DNA from: Paenibacillaceae bacterium UBA6304
Lineage (GTDB): Bacteria > Bacillota > Bacilli > Paenibacillales > Paenibacillaceae
Assembly (NCBI GenBank): GCA_002439285.1
Contig: DJTQ01000097.1
Span: forward strand, 1 to 7,518
Reading direction: 5' to 3'
Length of the DNA stretch: 7,518 nt
Translations under genes and position numbers: made by a program
The notes under the pieces: generated by a model
What the model was told of the DNA's origin: nothing
Seen by the model: the letters and a program-made list of their open reading frames with translations, nothing else
The model's database searches: none
Part shown: positions 5,926-7,518 of the stretch, piece after piece
How positions within the stretch are numbered: position 1 is the first letter of the stretch
Layout of the letters: each line of letters begins with the position of its first letter

Positions 5926-6482
5926 AAATTTTATTTTATCGAATTGGGTATGGCCTGGTTTTTGTGATTTTTAACATACGAGTCATGGTAGACTTGCTGC
6001 CTAATACGATCGGATATCTTATGATCCTGTCGGCGTTGTCGGAGTTACGAAAAAAAGAGCGTAGTTTCAACCTGGGCATGTGGTCTGCGGCTGTGCTGAG
6101 CGTTATCTCGATTCCAAACTTTTTTCAGGTGAATGAACTGAACTTAAATCAACCGGCGTTGTCCCTGAACTATCTTCTGATCCTGAGTCTGGCCGAGAAT
6201 CTCATGCAATGGGTCCTTATGTACAGCATCTGTGAAGGATGCTTCAAACTGGCGGCGATCCGGGGAAAAGGGGACCTGGCAAGCTCCATCCGCTTCCGCT
6301 GGCGGTTTTACTTCGGCTGTTCCGCTCTTTATATGATCGCCTATCCTTTTATCTTGAATACCCAGGTGATAGGGGTAATCTTGTTTAGCAGTGTTGCAAT
6401 GTTTATCGCCTTTTTTATGATTATACTAATAGTTCGTCGTGCCGGCAGGGAGCTGTCGATTCCGTTTGAGCGAAGAGTGTAA
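5922..6482 (+). CDS. Small polytopic membrane protein of unknown function
   Basis: This 186-residue integral membrane protein overlaps the previous gene by 4 nt (ATGA). Its own SD, AGGAGG (5908-5913), lies 8 nt before the start, so translation is probably coupled. Hydrophobic segments are seen at about 8-38 (one or two helices), 51-66, 82-103, 128-145 and 148-171, ending in a basic tail. The first part, NIRVMVDLLPNTIGYLMI (18-35), has the R..(D)LP..IGY pattern common in small Bacillota membrane proteins of unknown role. Positive residues cluster after helix two (ELRKKERS), between helices (RFRWR, 124-128) and at the C-terminus (VRRAGRE), marking likely cytoplasmic sides. It may anchor or partner the protein encoded upstream, but the sequence does not show this directly. 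Confidence 0.8.
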   Translation: MKILFYRIGYGLVFVIFNIRVMVDLLPNTIGYLMILSALSELRKKERSFNLGMWSAAVLSVISIPNFFQVNELNLNQPALSLNYLLILSLAENLMQWVLMYSICEGCFKLAAIRGKGDLASSIRFRWRFYFGCSALYMIAYPFILNTQVIGVILFSSVAMFIAFFMIILIVRRAGRELSIPFERRV

Positions 6483-6515
6483 GTATGAGTATAGTAAGAA
6501 CAAGTGCTTAGGTAC

Positions 6516-6526
6516 AGGAGAAAGGA
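6516..6526 (+). promoter_or_regulatory. Double SD region ahead of the coiled-coil gene
   Basis: The purine run AGGAGAAAGGA carries two SD-like cores. It overlaps an ATG at 6526 that is out of frame with the coiled-coil gene and stops after eight codons. In the correct frame the nearest usable start is TTG 6537, 10 nt after the AAGGA core. The in-frame GTG at 6504 lies upstream of this site and has no SD of its own. Confidence 0.5.
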
Positions 6527-6536
6527 TGCGAGGCAA

Positions 6537-7469
6537 TTGTTTGAAGATTTGAACGAACGTCTGGCCGAATTGAAGGAACAAGGGCGAAAGAAGGAAAAGT
6601 GGGAAAAACGTCTGGAACAGTTAAAGCATGAGGTTACCCGACTAGAGCAATCCAGGCAGGAAGCCCGAAGCAGATTGGCAGCGGAAGAAAAGGACGTCGA
6701 CCGGCTAACCGGTATGTCATTGTCTAATATGTTGTATACGTTGATGGGAAAGAAAATGGAGAAGCTGGATGAAGAGCAAAGAGAAGTAGTAGCGGCCCGG
6801 CTCCGATATGAGGAGGCAGACCGGGCGGTCCGGGATGCGGAGGAGCAAATCGGGCAGTTGGAGCGGCAGCTTCAGGAGGTTAAGTATTGGAAGAACGACT
6901 ATGACCGGATTTTTCAGGCCAAGGAGAAGCAGATACTTGATAGTAACCCTGAGCTGATGGAGCTGGCGGAGCGTCAAGCTGTATTGACCGTGGAGGTCAG
7001 GGAGCTGGATGAAGCCGTCCAGGCCGGACATTCGGTGCAGGACGATCTTGTCCGTGCGGAAGAAGGTCTGCAATCGGCACGAAATTGGGGCACCTACGAT
7101 ATGCTGGGCGGCGGCATGCTATCCACGCATATTAAGCATAATCACATCGATGAAGCGATGGACCATATTTATGCGGCGCAGACAAATTTGCGGAGGTTCG
7201 AAAAGGAGCTTCAGGATGTGGGCGGCAGTCTGAACACGGCCGGACTTGAGGTAGACGGGTTGCTGAAATTTTCGGACTATTTCTTCGACGGCTTAATCGC
7301 CGATTGGATGGTTCAGGGCCGGATCAATGAGGCATTGGAACAAGTGCAGAGTAGACGACATGAGATCAGCCGTTTGGTCTCTGAGCTGACTTCGGCGAAG
7401 CAGCGGACGGAAAGCGAGGTGGCCACAGTTCATCGGCGGTACGTGCAGGCGGGGGGAAAGTATATGTAG
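6537..7469 (+). CDS. Cytoplasmic coiled-coil protein of unknown function
   Basis: This 310-residue protein has no signal peptide and is dominated by charged helices with heptad-like Leu spacing. Numbered from TTG 6537, coiled coils run at about 2-57 and 73-118 and again at 125-182. A short hydrophobic break, MSLSNMLYTLMG (60-71), separates the first two. After the third coil comes a distinctive Gly-rich stretch, WGTYDMLGGGMLSTHIK (184-200), with His201 and His203 next to it. More helices complete the protein (206-300). Coil, a Gly/His segment, then helices suggests a scaffold or adaptor rather than a filament, but I cannot name a family. The frame is open from GTG 6504 (321 residues). TTG 6537 is preferred because the SD run lies at 6516-6526. 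It follows the membrane gene by 54 nt and probably belongs to the same operon. I see no terminator in the 49 nt left after it. Confidence 0.75.
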   Translation: MFEDLNERLAELKEQGRKKEKWEKRLEQLKHEVTRLEQSRQEARSRLAAEEKDVDRLTGMSLSNMLYTLMGKKMEKLDEEQREVVAARLRYEEADRAVRDAEEQIGQLERQLQEVKYWKNDYDRIFQAKEKQILDSNPELMELAERQAVLTVEVRELDEAVQAGHSVQDDLVRAEEGLQSARNWGTYDMLGGGMLSTHIKHNHIDEAMDHIYAAQTNLRRFEKELQDVGGSLNTAGLEVDGLLKFSDYFFDGLIADWMVQGRINEALEQVQSRRHEISRLVSELTSAKQRTESEVATVHRRYVQAGGKYM

Positions 7470-7518
7470 ACGCCTCGTCTATGGAAAAAGTGATTAACAT
7501 AAATTGAAAAACCACAAC

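Overview
The window looks like chromosomal DNA from a low- to mid-GC Bacillota, most likely Bacillales and probably Paenibacillus-like. This rests on strong purine-rich Shine-Dalgarno (SD) sites, frequent TTG starts, a staphylococcal-type ArsB, small intergenic gaps and two orphan envelope proteins. The genus is an inference from style, not from a marker gene.

Layout: (1) 1-1076 is the 3' part of an MFS transporter whose start lies outside the window; it is followed by a 10-bp perfect hairpin that probably ends its transcript. (2) 1077-1398 is a non-coding gap. It carries an 11-codon mini-ORF with a strong SD, and then a good sigma-A-type promoter overlaid by three TTATATAA-like boxes spaced exactly 16 bp apart, which is the likely ArsR operator. 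(3) 1399-3029 is a two-gene arsenic operon, arsR-arsB: a metal-responsive repressor followed by an arsenite efflux permease. No arsC, arsA, arsD or acr3 is present. (4) 3030-3968 is a patchwork zone: an AT-rich 91-residue orphan with a degenerate zinc-ribbon look, then a minus-strand membrane-anchored protein flanked by two copies of one non-coding sequence, the second of which forms the leader of the next gene. (5) 3987-4919 encodes a Gfo/Idh/MocA-family oxidoreductase resembling YceM/MviM. (6) 5026-7469 is a three-gene plus-strand cluster of unknown function: a membrane-anchored extracytoplasmic protein, a polytopic membrane protein overlapping it by 4 nt, and a 310-residue coiled-coil protein.

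The arsenic operon is the only unit whose joint function is clear: arsenite releases ArsR from the promoter, and ArsB exports the ion. The last three genes look co-transcribed and may form an envelope complex with a cytoplasmic coiled-coil partner, but the sequence does not reveal the function. I found no RNA genes, CRISPR array, transposase or complete mobile element.
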